The notes under the pieces were generated by a model. It did no database searches, had not been told where the DNA came from, and saw nothing but the letters and a program-made list of their open reading frames with translations. A stretch of DNA of 54,809 bases. Origin: Chara braunii (lineage: Eukaryota > Streptophyta > Charophyceae > Charales > Characeae). This document shows, piece after piece, positions 53,713 through 54,809 of the stretch; the stretch's first letter is position 1, and each line of letters begins with the position of its first letter. The translations under genes were made by a program, and so were the position numbers. The stretch lies in assembly GCA_003427395.1 (NCBI GenBank), contig BFEA01000257.1:1795130-1849938 (forward strand), given 5' to 3'.

Positions 53713-53800
53713 CTTTTTTTTTTTTTTTTTTTAACCAAGAAACCATGCTAGGCTTACGAGGGGGGGTGATATGAGCAGCCTCCCCTAGTAGACCTGCATC
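53713..53800 (-). repeat. A-tailed dispersed repeat (R1), copy 12, tail end only
   Basis: T run 53713-53732, TTAACCAAGAAACC, then GGGGTGATATGAGCAGCC and TAGTAGACCTGCATC. The core is missing. Confidence 0.5.
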
Positions 53801-53994
53801 ACTCTCGAGTTTCCTGCGATGTCTCTCCTTTTCCTGACTCCTTCCCCGCCTTCCCCCTCTCTCTGGTGGATCTCAGTTGGATTAATGAAGCACAGCTATA
53901 GAACTGATGAAGGGCTGGAAATGGACCTGAGCAAGCTCGAGACGCAATGAATATTTGGCGCTACCTGGGGGGTTGACGACGCTACCGTCTTCCC

Positions 53995-54080
53995 CCGAAC
54001 ATAACGCACCCTGAAAATGAACGTATACAAGGTATGTTTGCGACCCGATACAGTCAAAATGAGGGTGCGTTGTGTTCCGG
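53995..54080. mobile_element. 86-bp hairpin element of the same family, different arms
   Basis: CCGAACATAACGCACCCT (53995-54012) pairs with AGGGTGCGTTGTGTTCCGG (54062-54080), and the adjacent GAAAATGA/TCAAAATGA is partly paired. TCTTC/GAAGA extends the stem outward. The CCCGATACAG loop word is at 54044-54053. Confidence 0.75.
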
Positions 54081-54202
54081 AGAAGAAGGTAGGATCTGGG
54101 TTAGCAAGCTGCTGGCCAGTCAACCCTCCCTTTTGAGATGGAATCGATGCTGGCTTCCTCCCATATCGTGTATTCTGTCTGGACTCTGTCAATATTTGGA
54201 AG

Positions 54203-54262
54203 GGAGGGATGTTGAGCCCGTTTCCGAGCAGGTGCAGCTCCCCACCAATAGAATGGAGCCAT
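54203..54262 (+). repeat. A-tailed dispersed repeat (R1), copy 13, core only
   Basis: GGGATGTTGAGCCCGTTTCC, GAGCAGGTGCAGCTCC, CCACCAATAGAATGGAGCC. No A-tail remains. Confidence 0.65.
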
Positions 54263-54635
54263 CACTCTCTGCAGGGCTCGATCACTGGTCTCCTCATATC
54301 AGTCCTCGGCGCACCCCCTTTGAATAATTGTGGGCCCTTCCCAAACTTCACTTTTTGTTTCGTCCTAACGGGCCTGCGCAAGTTTCAAATAGCAAACACC
54401 TGTATGGTGTGGGCCCACCATCTTCATCCCGACACAACACACCCTCGACCTGACTGCATAAACCAGAAAGGTAGCTTGTATAGAGTCATGATCGTTGTGC
54501 TCGGGGGAAGAGAGTTGCGAGAGTTTTGCGGGTGCAGACAATGGTCGCCCAGGTTCGACCTACCCGATGCAAAGGGGGTATTATGAGGACAATGCACACA
54601 ATTTTGAGTGCCCCAACTTTGGTGATTCTTAAACC
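54263..54635. other. no gene recognised
   Basis: A 125-codon plus frame (54209-54586) overlaps repeat sequence and shows no domain. Confidence 0.4.
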
Positions 54636-54716
54636 GCATCCAGCGGCCTAACTCAGTTGGTAAGGCACGCAAGCGGCATTCAGGAGGTGGTGGGTTCAAT
54701 CCCCATTGGCCTCATG
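54636..54716 (+). repeat. tRNA-derived SINE, copy 3
   Basis: A-box-like GGCCTAACTCAGTTGG (54645-54660), AAGCGGCATTCAGGAGGT, then B-box GGTTCAATCCC (54693-54703) in a GTGGG/CCCAT T-arm. It matches the copies at 9866 and 12085. D-stem and acceptor stem do not pair properly, so it is not called a tRNA gene. Confidence 0.6.
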
Positions 54717-54809
54717 TACCTTCCTGGGCATGCTTGGCGCCCGCCACCACTGGATCCCCCGATCGGCATTGAGCAGAGTCTGCTGATGTTCGTAGGGGAG
54801 GGGACCTGA

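Noticed and set aside
54636-54716. Functional tRNA gene
   Set aside because: A- and B-box words are present, but the acceptor and D stems do not pair and related decayed copies occur at 9866 and 12085.

Overview
The window reads as eukaryotic nuclear DNA from the green (plant) lineage that consists mostly of decayed retroelements. Supporting signs are a spliced first exon of a nuclear gene for a plastid Ycf45/SPD1-type protein, Ty3/gypsy, LINE and Penelope-like retrotransposons, tRNA-derived SINE copies, long homopolymers and microsatellites, and N-gaps. There are no bacterial-style operons. My best guess is a charophyte alga such as Chara, but this rests on overall style and recall, not on a diagnostic gene.

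Layout. 1-2050: Ycf45/SPD1-like first exon on the minus strand, with its intron running off the left edge. 2051-6080: a foldback element, a duplicated 230-bp segment and a minus-strand LINE remnant. 6680-14450: microsatellites, a run of eight different hairpins (7451-7749), tandem and dispersed repeats, and tRNA-derived fragments. 14450-23757: the 5' half of a Ty3/gypsy element on the minus strand (gag, zinc knuckle, protease, start of RT, primer-binding site). It has a candidate LTR of about 5.2 kb that contains a 63-bp-phased palindrome array. 24067-28010: two LINE fragments head to head. 28150-36100: duplications, a hairpin-rich GC segment and long stretches with no recognisable gene. 36217-41900: LINE pieces (pre-RT, endonuclease, ORF1-like), a GAT-rich tract and a minisatellite. 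42280-45540: CT microsatellite, two long foldback elements and an acidic repeat-bearing open frame. 46301-52197: a Penelope-like element on the minus strand with N-terminal CCHC zinc knuckle, coiled coils, GIY-YIG nuclease and then RT, flanked by 630-680 bp direct repeats. 52198-54809: a LINE tail, two small hairpin elements of one family, several A-tailed dispersed repeats and a tRNA-derived SINE.

Apart from the plastid-protein exon, every recognisable protein belongs to a mobile element. The gypsy and Penelope-like frames stay open over kilobases and are interrupted mainly by single in-frame stops, so they are decayed copies. The most unusual signal is non-coding: self-complementary units whose arms differ between copies but remain complementary within each copy (21524-22705, and the hairpin family at 53606 and 53995), plus runs of unrelated perfect hairpins (7451-7749, 19243-20840, 29264-30430). 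No search or folding program could be run. Family names are from motif recognition only.
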